From Dermanyssus gallinae (lineage: Eukaryota; Arthropoda; Arachnida; Mesostigmata; Dermanyssidae): a DNA stretch of 64,000 nucleotides. Below the pieces are notes generated by a model. That model was not told the origin of the DNA, searched no databases, and was given only the letters and a program-made list of their open reading frames with translations. Both the position numbers and the translations under genes were made by a program. How positions within the stretch are numbered: the first letter of the stretch is position 1; every line of letters begins with the position of its first letter. The stretch lies in contig QVRM01001244.1 of the NCBI GenBank assembly GCA_003439945.1, positions 248,001 through 312,000 on the forward strand, read 5' to 3'. This document shows positions 22,801 through 32,905 of this stretch, piece after piece.

Positions 22801-25404
22801 GAGCGCGGTTTCCTTAGCCATGTTGCTTGGAGACGAGTAGACCATATAGCTGTACTTAGTGTATTTAAACTCAAAATAATTTCAGTGGTAGCGTATTGCC
22901 TTAGACTTATAGCCCTCATATTAGAGAAGCCTTAGAGAAGCTCAAAAATATGATAAATCTGCATTTCGTAAAAGATATATTGAAGTGTCTAAAACCGCCT
23001 TTTTTTATGAACAGAGAAATTGGAACTTTATGACTCAACAATATGTAGAGAAATCTCTTTTGTTAGAAGCAAATTGAACGAACGTCTGCACCGAATGAGA
23101 GCAGTTATCTGCAAAATAGTTAAATAATGAAAATATCCGAGCACGGGTACCATCAGTAGCTCTGTCTCAAGGTTGAACGTTTTCAGATCAACGAATGTGT
23201 ACGTAAATATTGTGGTGAAATCGATATTGATCGGTACCACACAGCCGTGGCAACTGACGTGCTTGGACGGCGCAACGCGTAAAACACAAACAACAAATAA
23301 TAAGAATGCTTTCATATGTTAGGGCGTATTGCTACTACTCCACAAGAGTTTGTCTTTGAACTGAAAAAGTTTTATGAAAAATATTTGGTATATTCTGATA
23401 TAGTATTCTCGACATTTGTGTTGTTCTAGGTGAAAGCTAGTATTGATGGCGGAGATGAGATGTATCTGACACAAGTGGATAAAACGCCACTGTTTGTAGT
23501 TGCTTGGAAGCCGATCCTGTTTGCCCATGGACTCCACACCATCCGCGTCGTCGCTGAGGTTTAAGATGTTTCTATTTGTGTTGAAAATGTGTTTGTTTTA
23601 ATCAGGCGTATCAGTGAATCATATTCTGTTTTTACCACCTAAAAAGCTTTACTCAGTAGTTCCAATTATCGTTTTGGGTAATTAGGTGTTACTGTGTAGT
23701 TAGATGCCCGCAACTCTTGACAAATGCACTTTCGAAGCAGCGATCTTTCTTAATATTTGCATTTTTGGGTCAAGGTTAGCAATAAATAGAATACGTACGT
23801 AGAAATACGTACATATTAATAATGGCCAGCGACTGGGAGGCGCTGGTCGATCCCGGTACAACATGTCATATCCTTCGAAGGATTTTTTCTAAAATTCGCA
23901 TATTTTGGTTCAGGTTTCGATAAATAAATAACAAGCAGTTATCAAGTGCACCTTAAGTGAAAGTGTTTGGGTGTTAAAACAGAGACACCGATTTGTTGTA
24001 GTGTGCCTCTACAGCATCCCCCATCCCCTGCTATAATCCCCTGTAATACCAATTGATAGGGAAACACTTGTAGTCGACGTCTCCGCTCTTACTAGGTGTA
24101 ACGTGTTCGATTACAGGATGGCCAGGGTCGATCAGCTTCCATCTCATTCGAGTTCAGCGTGGACGGATCGAGGCCCTCATTTGAATTTATGGCCCGCGCA
24201 GCGTTGTTCATATCGAGGCAGGTCTTTATTTTCCTGCTCATTGTCATTATTAGTATCGTCATCGGCCCATTAGTCGTGTTGAGAATGCGGCGCGCTGGAT
24301 CACTCAGCAGTCATGGTAAGTGTTTAACGAACTCACTTTCTATGCTTCTCATGGTAGTTCAAATTAACTGCTACTTTTATAGGACATGTTTTTTTTTGTA
24401 TCACTAATCGTCTACACATCACGTCTACACATAAACGACGTAATCACGTATCGGATGCATTTGCTTATTGCGGTCGAGCCAACAGAGGTTGAGCGTTAGA
24501 GTGTTTTAAGGAAGCTTTATGTTGGGGCTCTTATTGCTAAATTAACCTTGTTGTTGTTGCTATTGTTGCTGTTGTTGTTGTTGTCGTCGATCCGTTGTGG
24601 CGTCACCAATGGAGGAGGCGGTGGCAGAAGCACCAGCAGCAACGCAGGTGGTAACGGTTCAGCAGCCGTTACAACAACGCCAGCAGCTGCAGCAATAGCA
24701 GCCACGGCAAGCCACAGTGTGTCAGCGGGGCCTACAAGTGAGAGCCGTCGCTGCTGCTGGATCGGCTCGTGTCGAAGTCATCAACTTTTATTTCAGCTGG
24801 GCCTGCTTGCTTCGGTTGATCGCCTGTTCTTCCCGCTCATCGCCTTCCCCATTTACATCTGTTTTGGTTAGTACTCAGTCACTAAATCATGCTTGCCTTG
24901 TTCACGTTTGACTGTGCTGGTGCCTTGTTCACGTTTGACTGTGTTGATCTCACGAAGAAGAACCGTTTGATTGAATAAGGAAAGGTCAGCAGGGTGATTG
25001 ATCATCGTGACGGAGCGCTAGGACAGCGGACAGAGTTAGCGACTGCTGTCGCTGCAAGAGAGAGAGCGCAATATTGTAATATGAATTGATAAATAAATAA
25101 TCCTTCTGTAAAAAGAGAGAAAGCCAGCAAGGATCAAGGTATCGGGCACAGACTGGCAGAGGGGTGGTTTTGGGAAACTAACGTCCGTAGACTGCGTCGA
25201 AGGAAATTCAGCCTGACGAATCCGTGATTGTTCTTGCTCGTCGCGCCTCGAACGACGAACCCTCCAATGAGATTGTCAAGTTTATTCACTTTCCAAAAAC
25301 GACACGAGACAACCGGATTGCGGCTAAGTACACGTGGCCTTAGATGAAGGAGGCAGAACCCAGGGCTCGTAGACAAGTCTAACAACTCGACATAGCAACA
25401 CAGA

Positions 25405-25477
<73 letters not shown>

Positions 25478-28400
25478 TATATATACTCGTGTTATTTTTT
25501 AAATTATTAAAATGATGCGAACATACTGTCGTTTCAACATTAAATGGTTTGAATTCATTGAGGATATCATTTGTTCTTTTCATGCTCAGGTCCGTGGTTT
25601 TTGGGCGCCATCGTGGAAGAGCATCTCGGAGTTTGCTTCCTCTGGGGCACATTTGTCGATGGGAGCTTCATTCCTGGAGGTATCATCTTCTTCTACGCCG
25701 TTCTACTGGTATGTATAGTGAGGAAGGGACAATTAAAGATATAAAAGTGAATAATGTTTGTATTCTATAGACCTCTACTAATATTCACGTTAGGAGTATT
25801 ATGTTTGCGTCACATACATATCCCTCTATTAACGTGCTTGTTTTCTTTTTTCAATTTTACATAAAAGTGTTAAAAAAACAATCGAATCCTAATAACTCGT
25901 TACTTCCAGATTTCACTTGTCCTTTAAGCACGTAGACAATCCTATTCCTAGGGCGCCTACCGTCACTTCTAAGAAAGCCTACTGGTTTTCTGGTTCCGGA
26001 ATGTAGGAGACTAATGCCGTCCGAAGGGCTCTAGCCATTATTTAATGATGTTTCGTTATGCCTGGGTTGTCTGCCTTTCCTCTGGCTGTACGAAAGGCAG
26101 TGTGTTCCCCAGGCATCCACCTCGGCCCAACACAGGCATCTGTTTGTTTTGATGAATTTAGCGCTCAACCTCAAACCAACGCACAGATGAGACATTTCGT
26201 GGTTAAGTAGAGTACCGAGGTTTGAGAAGAGGATTGTCTGGGGACACTCGCTGGCTCCTTTTTTGATAAATGCCCGTAAGCTGGCCTTGTTAGGAGTGCT
26301 AAGGGTTCTTGCTGAGAGATATTGGAATCTACTTGTTATTGCAATGTCGTCGAAACGTTTCTATCGACGCTGGTGCAGCACTAAACGAGGCCTAGAATAT
26401 TTTTTTCTGCCTGGCGCTTGGTACTTTCGAATGCAGGGGGTTCTTCGGATGCGTTTAGCGAGACCACATAGCTATTGATAGCCAGGTCGGCTGTAATTCT
26501 GATCCCGAGGCCGCCTTGCTTTAGCGAAAGAGTTGCTGGGATCCAGCTGACCACCATTAGCTCGATGTTTAGTCACTCTGTAAGGTTTGTCCTTAGCTCG
26601 GTCCTTAGCCCTTGACTTTGCATTTGCTAGGGTCAAGCGAGAAGAAATTGGGTCTTACTACGGGGAATCGACTTTTGGACGCCGCAGTTCAAGTAGATGG
26701 TTTTGTTGCCGACCATGAGTTCTGAATAAGCCGGTAGGCTTGGCTTACTAGCAGAGAAGCCTCCACCCATTCAGCCTCCACTCATTTATCCCTCCTTACT
26801 TGGTTAAAGGCACTAAAAGTTGAGTTTGACTGCTACCTGGTGGTTCGGAGCGTTTAAAGCCCAGTCATGTCAATTCTGCGTCGACGCCGCCGTGTTTGTT
26901 AAAGACTAGTTGATGAATTCAGAGCTTCTGGCTTAAGCAGCTGCTCTTATCCTGCAAGTGATCTTTGCTGCGGCCCTTCTCAGGACAGTGGCTATTTGGC
27001 GGAAGGATTTATCAGTTCCTTCATAGTGACCAGGCGAAAGGATTCTTACAGGTATTTTCATAGTGACCACCAAAAATCAGCGGTGGAATTCTCCTAGAAC
27101 CTTCTCGGCCCTAACTATATTAATTAATACGAGCTGCGATAGTTTTTCGTTAAGGTCGCGAGGAGGCTGCGACCTCAGCCCGCCCACAATTAGACTGGAG
27201 CCGGACGGAAACCTCTGATTGCCTATTAGACCTCTTTTTTATTAGTGGTAGGAAAATCTGGGATTGCTGGCATCGGCAACGGGCAGCTGACTGGCGGCTC
27301 AGCGCTGTGTTTAAAAATCGTATCTTCCAATGTTTCCACGGGATTAGCCAATGCTCGCTTTGAGAGGAGAGCTCTGGTGACTGCTCCAACATAGCCCTCG
27401 CCTAGCAGTCTAGTGGCTCGCCTGGCTACAGACCCGTCCTCACTCGATTTTGTTTGGATGGCGTTTGGAGTCCTCAAAAGTGGGCCAGGACTTGGCAGAG
27501 CGTTCCCTTACTCTCTCCCTGATGTAGTCAGTCCAGCTGAATCCTATTTGGGTTTTGGGTGGAGTTCTGCGTAAGCAATGGGAAAACTCTCAACGAAAGA
27601 TAACAACTGATAAAGGCAGAGTTTAAAGCAAGAGCCACGTGCTCGCAATTCTTGAAATTTAGGAACTCTTAACACCAGAACAGCTAGATTGCTAAGAACC
27701 GAAAGAATGCCTGTTAAATATAAGTTCGATAAACTTAGAAACAGATAGCTGCATTCCTTTGTTAATGGCCTACCGAACTACTGCCGACGGCTGTTTAAAG
27801 AAGGTTTCAAGCACTACTGCCGCCCAAAATGTGTATATATATATAGTTTAGCAGCCAAGCGGCGTTTAGAATATTGCATAACATATCTATGATGTATTTT
27901 GCTATACTATGTATTTTACTACAGCTCAAATGCTGATGGTTTTATTTTCAACGTGTCACACATTCTTACAGTACCTGAGTGTCTTGCAAACTCTAACTGT
28001 TTTAAGGGGAAGTAGCATTATCCAGTTTTAATTTTATTACAGCGCGTTTTTCTTTAACAAGGAAATTTCTACCCTGCGCAGACATGACGTTCAGGGTTGC
28101 ACTATTTTAACTGTAATTTTGGAACTGGTATATGGATTTCAGTTGTTGGTTTATTACATCCCGTTCACGCTCCTGTTATCGTCGCGCGTGCATTCGACGT
28201 ATGCAGCGCACTTTCATACTGTCTCAGCTGGGACGTCATCACGTGGGACAGGGCAGGCGTCGTTACTTTCAGCTGGAAGCGCAGTTTCCACTTCCAGATG
28301 CAGTATCTCAGAGCAGTGTAAAAGCTCTCGTGTTCGGGGAGTGAAGGCTCTATTGAGCCCATTACTTCGAAATTTACGCACGTTGAGTCTGTTTACTCTG

Positions 28401-29001
28401 GTCGCCTTTCAATTACTATGGGCTTCATGGTTCTGGTTTGCATTCGGTTGGATCACAGTCGTCTTCGGTGAGTGAAGCTCTAGTACATTTATAAAAAAAT
28501 ATGTTTTGTGCTGCCACAAAGCGGTTGTCAGGCTATCAGCAGTTTATCAACTAAGATCAAAAGGAATTAGAGGTGATAGGCTCGTTAGTAAGTTGGTTGA
28601 AATAATGCATATTTGTTGGATTTTGACTAACTACTAGTGATACTGTTCTTTGCTTGTCTAAAACAGGATTCGTACCGACCGGCGGCCTTATCTTCACAGG
28701 GCTTCTTTGGCGCATGGCGAGTGTTCTGCCAAGAAATCTGTTTTGTCGAAGTGTCTCTTCCTTTGCGCAGCCATCGCAGCAACACAACCGCGATGGTGGT
28801 CATCAGTCCAGATCGCACTCATCCGACCCCATCAATAACGAACGATCGAGGGGCTCCAGCTCACCGTCTCGTTTTGGTGATGGCCGGGTCGACAAAAGAA
28901 CCGTCTTTCGGGAAGATTCACCCACTGAGGAGGACGGGCGTAAAGAGAGCGGTCTCCTGCTTACGCCCGATCAAGTTAAACTTAGCATTAAGCAGAACTA
29001 A
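13852..29001 (+). CDS. TMEM62-type transmembrane metallophosphoesterase, 13 exons
   Basis: Exons: 13852-14247, 16397-16511, 17068-17205, 17871-18023, 18959-19133, 20656-20837, 22024-22155, 23430-23558, 24117-24315, about 24648-24866, 25590-25708, 28095-28467, 28667-29001. The product is about 887 aa if one base of exon 6 is ignored; vertebrate TMEM62 is about 640 aa. Order: N-terminal signal/anchor and Gly-rich segment (1-132), calcineurin-like phosphoesterase domain (about 130-390), beta-sandwich-like region (390-500), about six membrane helices (505-800), polar C-tail. All metal-ligand motifs are visible: D135-x-H137, G171-D172..D175, GNHD 214-217, GHH 304-306, GHYH 334-337. The family is probably an ER or endomembrane protein; its substrate is unknown. 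All intron phases agree except for a +1 frameshift in exon 6. Extra length lies in the N-terminus, exon 10, exon 12 and the tail. Confidence 0.93.
14458..14484. repeat. (TAG)n microsatellite flanking SINE
   Basis: About nine TAG/GTA units immediately upstream of SINE copy A1; a second TAG run lies downstream at about 14667-14688. Confidence 0.9.
14486..14660 (+). mobile_element. tRNA-derived SINE, family A, copy 1
   Basis: The head 'gcccggtggcgtggtggctt' is an A-box-like start; 'gcgggttcaagccccac' carries a B-box. The body continues 'tctatgaagcaatg..aaa' and 'cggtggacgtt', and ends in TAG trinucleotides. Copies at 18050-18245 (+) and 18564-18745 (-) share the full order. It lies in TMEM62 intron 1. 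Confidence 0.85.
14700..14860 (+). repeat. dispersed repeat, family D, copy 2
   Basis: Sense-oriented counterpart of 1826-1985. Starts 'ggtttgaagtagcattaaag' and ends 'ttttcccctcacc'. Confidence 0.7.
15035..15180 (+). repeat. dispersed repeat, family E, copy 1
   Basis: Shares 'cgttgttaaagtc', 'tagtgtggnn', 'actaaaatcc' and 'accccttg' blocks in order with 20895-21045. A weaker match lies at 54990-55080. Type unknown; it sits next to repeat D, so the two may be parts of one element. Confidence 0.65.
15405..15428. repeat. (AT)n microsatellite
   Basis: AT dinucleotide run in TMEM62 intron 1. A similar run lies at 16254-16280. Confidence 0.9.
16397..16511 (+). CDS. TMEM62 exon 2 (first metal-binding motif)
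   Basis: Acceptor ATATAG|GTAACG, donor TCAG|GTGAGT. Encodes 'VTDVHVSMYGAPERISDFG' with the D-x-H metal ligands and ends 'PPVVILSG', phase 1. This matches the start of the phosphoesterase domain in TMEM62. The acceptor has a weak pyrimidine tract. Confidence 0.9.
17068..17205 (+). CDS. TMEM62 exon 3 (GD and GNHD motifs)
   Basis: Acceptor TTTCCAG|GTGATA, donor CATG|GTTAGT, phase 1 at both ends. Encodes 'GDIVDSLGPTYMTSDQN' through 'LQWLDIRGNH' and completes D217 with the next exon. These are the second and third metal-ligand motifs. Confidence 0.92.
17871..18023 (+). CDS. TMEM62 exon 4
   Basis: Acceptor GAACAG|ACAATC, donor CCAG|GTAAGG. Encodes 'DNLNLASVSSNHNLYRTYS' and 'HSYHYVYEHGDERIAFVGID', ending 'TCMDPG'. 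The central strand of the phosphoesterase fold follows the TMEM62 pattern closely. SINE A2 begins only about 27 bp after the donor. Confidence 0.9.
18050..18245 (+). mobile_element. tRNA-derived SINE, family A, copy 2
   Basis: Contains 'ggcctgtggcgtaatgggtg' (A-box region), 'tgggttcgagccccat' (B-box) and the shared 'tctatgaagcaatgcgaaaa' body. Located just downstream of the exon 4 donor in intron 4. Confidence 0.85.
18404..18428. repeat. (AT)n microsatellite
   Basis: AT run between the two opposed SINE copies in intron 4. Confidence 0.9.
18564..18745 (-). mobile_element. tRNA-derived SINE, family A, copy 3 (inverted)
   Basis: The reverse complement reads in the same order as copies 1 and 2 (A-box region, 'gcgggttcgagccccaccg', then the 'tctatgaagcaatgcgaaga' body). 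A 13-bp direct repeat, 'caactactaccct', flanks it at 18551-18563 and 18746-18758 and may be the target-site duplication or tail microsatellite. It faces copy 2 across about 320 bp. Confidence 0.85.
18959..19133 (+). CDS. TMEM62 exon 5 (GHH motif)
   Basis: Acceptor TTACGCAG|GTTCTC; donor TTTGC|GTAAGG, phase 2. Encodes 'GSRRPFNFFGQLTPSRFEEL' and 'NYTVWFGHHPSAVVFG', the fourth metal-ligand segment. Intron 5 (1.5 kb) is otherwise AT-rich, with a large (AT)n run at 19800-19848. Confidence 0.92.
19800..19848. repeat. (AT)n microsatellite
   Basis: About 24 uninterrupted AT units in TMEM62 intron 5. Confidence 0.95.
20656..20837 (+). CDS. TMEM62 exon 6 (GHxH motif) with +1 frameshift
   Basis: Acceptor TTTTCAG|GCATTC, donor TTTAAG|GTAAGT. 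The first part encodes 'HSGPYLCGHYHTIFNLVPRM' and 'NNALELELGDFKKNRK'. In that frame a stop follows at 20813-20815. After a shift of one base near 20785-20790 ('aatcgaaaggttt') the sequence continues 'RFRVLSIDHGLLNFVDVTFK', which matches the family and joins exon 7 in phase 0. One extra A in 'cgaaagg' is the simplest explanation. It could be a sequencing or assembly indel, an allele, or a real lesion; every other exon is clean. Confidence 0.9.
20895..21045 (+). repeat. dispersed repeat, family E, copy 2
   Basis: Same block order as 15035-15180: 'cgttgttaaagtc', 'actaaaatccagtcctc', 'accccttg', 'cacctggc'. It lies in TMEM62 intron 6, which is otherwise featureless. Confidence 0.65.
22024..22155 (+). 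CDS. TMEM62 exon 7
   Basis: Acceptor TTTCAG|GAGTAT, donor GAG|GTAAGT, phase 0 at both ends. Encodes 'EYPIILVTNPKNALFHLPGY' and 'EPLERIGNSSHIRVLVFS', the highly conserved TMEM62 segment after the catalytic domain. Introns 6 and 7 show no coding content. Confidence 0.93.
23430..23558 (+). CDS. TMEM62 exon 8
   Basis: Acceptor TTCTAG|GTGAAA. Encodes 'VKASIDGGDEMYLTQVDKTP' and 'LFVVAWKPILFAHGLHTIRV', an immunoglobulin-like strand pattern. The donor GAG|GTTTAAG is weak (GT, but a poor consensus); phase 0 agrees with exon 9. Confidence 0.9.
24117..24315 (+). CDS. TMEM62 exon 9 (first membrane helix)
   Basis: Acceptor ATTACAG|GATGGC, donor CATG|GTAAGT, phase 1. Encodes 'DGQGRSASISFEFSVDGS' and then the membrane segment 'QVFIFLLIVIISIVIGPLVV', followed by Arg-rich 'LRMRRAG'. 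Confidence 0.9.
24648..24866 (+). CDS. TMEM62 exon 10 (second membrane helix; start uncertain)
   Basis: The 3' part encodes 'LLASVDRLFFPLIAFPIYIC' and ends TTTTG|GTTAGT, in phase with exon 11. The acceptor is uncertain. ACGCAG|GTGGTA at 24648 fits the phase and gives a Thr/Ala/Ser-rich segment, but CAG at about 24659, 24674 or 24727 would also fit. A (TTG/TTGC)n run at 24548-24590 takes the place of a normal pyrimidine tract. Confidence 0.7.
25407..25486. repeat. (AT)n microsatellite, long
   Basis: About 80 bp of AT dinucleotide with one G interruption, 100 bp upstream of TMEM62 exon 11. Confidence 0.95.
25590..25708 (+). CDS. TMEM62 exon 11
   Basis: Acceptor ATGCTCAG|GTCCGT, donor CTACTG|GTATGT. 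Encodes 'GPWFLGAIVEEHLGVCFLWG' and 'SFIPGGIIFFYAVLL', the family's signature loop and third helix. Phase 0 at the end. Confidence 0.93.
26200..27560 (-). mobile_element. decayed non-LTR retrotransposon in TMEM62 intron 11
   Basis: Read antisense. About 27480-27300 encodes 'ARRATRLLGEGYVGAVTRAL', the kind of sequence found just before the reverse transcriptase domain in some arthropod LINEs. At about 26560-26430 there is 'SWIPATLSLKQGGLGIRITA' followed by 'DLAINSYVVSLNAS', resembling the region after the reverse transcriptase. The catalytic core between them is too broken to read. Frames are interrupted by stops and shifts. It is antisense to the host gene and probably an old insertion that enlarged the intron. 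Confidence 0.65.
28095..28467 (+). CDS. TMEM62 exon 12 (two membrane helices with insert)
   Basis: Acceptor GTTCAG|GGTTGC, donor TTCG|GTGAGT. Encodes 'GCTILTVILELVYGFQLLVY' and 'IPFTLLLSS', then a Ser/Thr-rich loop of about 60 residues not expected from vertebrate TMEM62, then 'LFTLVAFQLLWASWFWFAFG'. The acceptor lies after a TTTAACAAGG stretch with a modest pyrimidine tract. Confidence 0.9.
28667..29001 (+). CDS. TMEM62 exon 13 (last helix and C-tail, stop)
   Basis: Acceptor TAAAACAG|GATTCG. Encodes 'FVPTGGLIFTGLLWRMASVL', then a polar Ser/Arg/Asp-rich cytosolic-type tail of about 90 residues ending 'QVKLSIKQN' with TAA at 28999-29001. The tail shows no motif I recognise. Confidence 0.9.
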
Positions 29002-29166
29002 CGAAGCCCACGTAGTTAACAGCGTGGATAAGAATGTTACTTCATGTAGTGCGTAGCGTATTTAGCTAAAGTATTTTCAAAGAAAAACGAATCTGCCCTT
29101 CTGCGTACAGTAATCGAAATCAGGTGGGTCAGAACGCTGCTCAATTTAGTGCAGTTAACTGATGCC

Positions 29167-29172
29167 AATAAA
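29167..29172 (+). terminator. candidate polyadenylation signal of TMEM62
   Basis: AATAAA lies 166 bp after the TMEM62 stop codon. It is the first such hexamer downstream of the stop and is followed by a (TA)n run. Confidence 0.5.
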
Positions 29173-29188
29173 CAATATCAGTAGTGCA

Positions 29189-29191
<3 letters not shown>

Positions 29192-29225
<34 letters not shown>
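29192..29225. repeat. (AT)n microsatellite
   Basis: AT run just past the TMEM62 3' end; another lies at 29643-29670. Confidence 0.9.
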
Positions 29226-29227
<2 letters not shown>

Positions 29228-29229
29228 AA

Positions 29230-31560
29230 AAGGATATATGAGGAGGGTCTAGCAAGGACAAATGCACTTTTTGTTTATCGGTACAACGCATTAAGTCGTA
29301 CCGTATTACGACGACATCGCTTTATATGTGATGGCGATAGTACCAGTAGCATTTATTATGGAGACCTTGGATAAATAGAGGAATGAACTTTGGACTCACT
29401 TGATAACCTGCATTTCAGCCATTTGAGCCCTGTAAATATATGTAACGTATGATAGTATATATATATGTGTGTTGGGATAGCGACTATAACTAATGTCGAT
29501 AAGCAATCTGCGATAGAAACACTAATTGCGCTATCATCAGCTGTGTGTGAGACAGTCATCAAGCCAAAACACAACAATGTGCAAAGCACACATCTCGACT
29601 TTTTGCGCGGGCAAAGATGCTCTGGCGACAGAGACTAATGCTTATATATATATATATATATATATATATAGCCTAGTTGTCGTGTCGCCGCTTAAGCTAA
29701 ATAATCTCTTCAAACCCAGTTTCCTCAATAGTTCATATAATGGTTCTAGTACGGCAAAAGTTGTATAGGGCCTTTCCCAGACCGATTGTCTGAGAAAGAA
29801 AGATAGAGTGCATGAGGTTGACTTAACCGGTTATTTTTCTTTGCATTAGAGATCTACACAACTCTGCCGAAAACATTCAGTTACGCTTTAACATAGTGTC
29901 ATCTATGTTGAATGTCGAAGTACTATTTTTACATTCTAAGTAACCGCGTTCTGAGCGGGGGCACTGTAGCATGCACAACGCGTTTTACGACGTTTCTCTG
30001 TTCTATCCCGTACGGTACAAACACTATTAGACTCACAGTTAGTGAGCAAAACATCATCTGCACTGCGTTGACACATATTCCTGACTGTTTCCGTTGTTGA
30101 CTGGAAGATGGCGCGCATAAAAGCGGCATGGAAATTTTACTTAGAAGACGTACTGTATATATATGGTTATATTTCACACGTAAACAGTAATGCGTTTGGT
30201 TGAAAGTATTACATCACTAAGGTTATAGTGTTGTTCAATAGTTAAAAAAAATGGCGAGTCTGGTTACGGCAAGCTAGAATTACCTGCTCTAATTGAGCTT
30301 AGTAATCTTGCTCACGGCTCCTACAACAATTGCGGTAAGCGTCAGCGATCATCAGCAATATACTTTGGTAGACCATATACACTAGTACTTTGTAAATAAG
30401 ATATTTGGCAAAAGTAGATATGTAATATCAATTATTTGGAAGTAGGTCTTTATTAGGAGACCGACATGCCAGAAGATATTTTGTGTCTTGTTATGCACCT
30501 TTATCGGAAGAAGGCCAGTGGCAATAGTGGCCAGTGGGTGTTGTATGTATACGCATAGTTAGTTTAAATTATGGAAATCAGTAATGACAGCTTGCGTTGG
30601 CGTTCCAAGCCAATCAAAAGCCACGTTTACCACTCCCCTATCCTCCTCCTGTTCGAATTTATTCGAGACCCATGCGAACGTTGTCTGTCGTTTACCGCCA
30701 AGATGGCCGAGTAAAGCTTCTTTATAGGTGTTTTGGTCGCTTGTTGCGTTTCCTAGTTAGTTTTGGCTCGCCTGTGAGCACTTCTGCGCTAAACTGCATG
30801 TCAGCCGATGGCAGCGCTGCCAATAGGCTTGATCATCTTTAGAGCCGTGCTTCTTTCTAGTCACCTATTGGCGACTGCGTAGACTGAAGCAATACGAGCT
30901 GCAGGACACGAAATGCGGTCCTCGTGTGATTAACGTTTCCGATATCTTGCTCAATTCTGGCGATATGCATGTGCATATTCATAGAGCCACTTGCCAATGT
31001 ATCAGAGTTGGATGAAAGAAATACTACTACTACTACTACTTCTGGAGATTAACATACGCGTTAATATTTTCCTGTGCCTATCCTAACGTTTGGCTTCTTC
31101 AACACGAGACGAAGTTCATGCGTCTATAGAGCGGCAGCTGTTTATAAACCAGCTAGTTACTAAGTTATCTTTGCTTTACGAACCCTTTTAACAGAAACGT
31201 TTGATCATATATATATATATATATATGAAATCTCGTGAAATCCCTATGCTATCTTACCGTATCTTTTTCTATATAAGCGCTCACCTTCTAATCGACTTCC
31301 TTCTTCTCCGTACTTGTGGCAACAAAGAGAGCTTTCAGTAGGAAAATAGCCATGTTATCAGCAACATCACGGCATATGACAAGCAGTGTACAATAACTCC
31401 GCTCGGTTTTCACTGCAACCGACACAACCTGAAAGCCTCGATATCGAGTCAATATATTTCATCTGATTACTACTGGGCACTTAGCGCCTCGCGTAGACTC
31501 GCGGATGTAAATGTTACTTAGTGTTTGCTTACGAGCAAACTTTGTTGAGATTCTACGCTC
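29230..31560. other. intergenic, no gene seen
   Basis: Only microsatellites ((AT)n at 29643-29670 and 31208-31226, (ACT)n at 31023-31040) and short random frames. No transposon signature was recognised here. Confidence 0.5.
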
Positions 31561-31569
31561 GAACATGAC

Positions 31570-31639
31570 GTATGAATCACGAGTGCCTCGTTACGCGGAA
31601 CGCGACGTATCCGCATAACGAGGCACTCGTGATTCGTAC
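31570..31639. repeat. 30-nt-arm hairpin (possible miRNA-like or MITE)
   Basis: The arms at 31570-31599 and 31610-31639 are reverse complements at 28 of 30 positions, with a 10-nt loop 'acgcgacgta'. The shared core is 'gaatcacgagtgcctcgtta'. In RNA from either strand, one of the two mismatches would be a G:U pair. No terminal repeats or target duplication are visible outside the arms. Confidence 0.85.
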
Positions 31640-31987
31640 AATGAGGATGATGGTAGTGGATCAAGGCACCTCGAAGTTAAACAAGAAAGCGCATGTACAT
31701 ACAACTAGGAGAAAAATAGTCGCTGATGCAAGAACGTCGTTCTACATATAGACAATTATGCTGTAATTCTCAGGTAAACAATAAGAAGCTCGCATGATGC
31801 CATGATTGTTAGCCTGTTGCTACGGTCAAGCAAGCCGAATCCTTCCTCTACGTAGTAGACTAATAGTCGAGGAAACTGTAGCCACAGCGAAAGCACGATA
31901 TTTAAGCAGCGAGTAATCAGCTAGGCGTTGCATCAAGATCTAGACTACAATAAAACAGTAATATTCCACGTCCAAAGTATATGAATA

Positions 31988-32036
<49 letters not shown>
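31988..32036. repeat. (AT)n microsatellite
   Basis: About 23 AT units. Confidence 0.95.
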
Positions 32037-32044
<8 letters not shown>

Positions 32045-32684
32045 AATTTAACTAATTAATGCCAAATAAAGCTATACTAATAGCTTGTGTACCAATACAG
32101 CCGGGTGTCATTTAATGTTTTCGTGTAGGGCTTATCTGGCGCTCGACCAAGCGTTGTTTGGTAGAAGTTGACTCCGTTGCACAAAAGTTAGTCTCATTTT
32201 GTTGTTCATCGTCGGAACTTCTGTTGGAACTCAGTAGTACTCCTTTCGTACGCCAGAAAGGCCTCATAGCAAAATGTCAAATAAATCATATGATCTGCTT
32301 CATCCACTATCTAAACATAAACGTTTAAGTACGTTTACGTTTAGTCTCAATAAAAGGCTTGCAGCAACAACAAAAAAATCTCAGCAGGTCAGGCATGCTA
32401 ATTGGTTTAGTTCCTAACGGTTATATATATGTTGCTAGCCTACTGCTGAACTTAACTAACCCATATCGTCTTAGGTGAGCGCCAAGCGCTACTAGCAATT
32501 GAACCCGATATATGATGTACCCCAAAGGTCAAGAAATATTATTTTTTAACAGCTTACCGACCGATGAACCACTAAAAAGCAAGCAACAAACTCAGATTAC
32601 ACCAGCAAAGACAGGATGACTGAAGTGAGTGGGTGTTTGCAGAGCTCGTATACGATACTCACCATATTGACTCATAGATAAATT

Positions 32685-32745
32685 AATAGATTTTTTTATT
32701 CGCTTGACATGTATACCTGGATTCACATGCCACACATGGGTCATT
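32685..32745 (+). repeat. dispersed repeat, family F, copy 1
   Basis: 'ttattcgcttgacatgtata' and 'cctggattcacatgccacac' match 33585-33630 in order and orientation. Confidence 0.6.
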
Positions 32746-32794
32746 CATGGTCGGCCACAAGTACACTATCGAGGTTTGTGCTCTGTCATTAAGG

Positions 32795-32905
32795 TGCTAC
32801 ATTGTGGAACAGGTTGCCTAATAATATTAAGATACTTATATCATTTAATCAATTGAAAAATACTGCGACAAAGCACAATCTCATCTTACTTGCGTTTGAT
32901 TAAAC
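32795..32905 (+). pseudogene. C-terminal end of a LINE reverse transcriptase ORF
   Basis: One frame reads 'ATLWNRLPNNIKILISFNQL' and 'KNTATKHNLILLAFD' to a stop. The LWN-x-LP..I....s...FK/LK pattern is the usual C-terminal signature of CR1/Jockey-type non-LTR retrotransposon ORF2 proteins. Only this tail survives. It may be related to the fragments at 34.4-35.3 kb. Confidence 0.7.
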
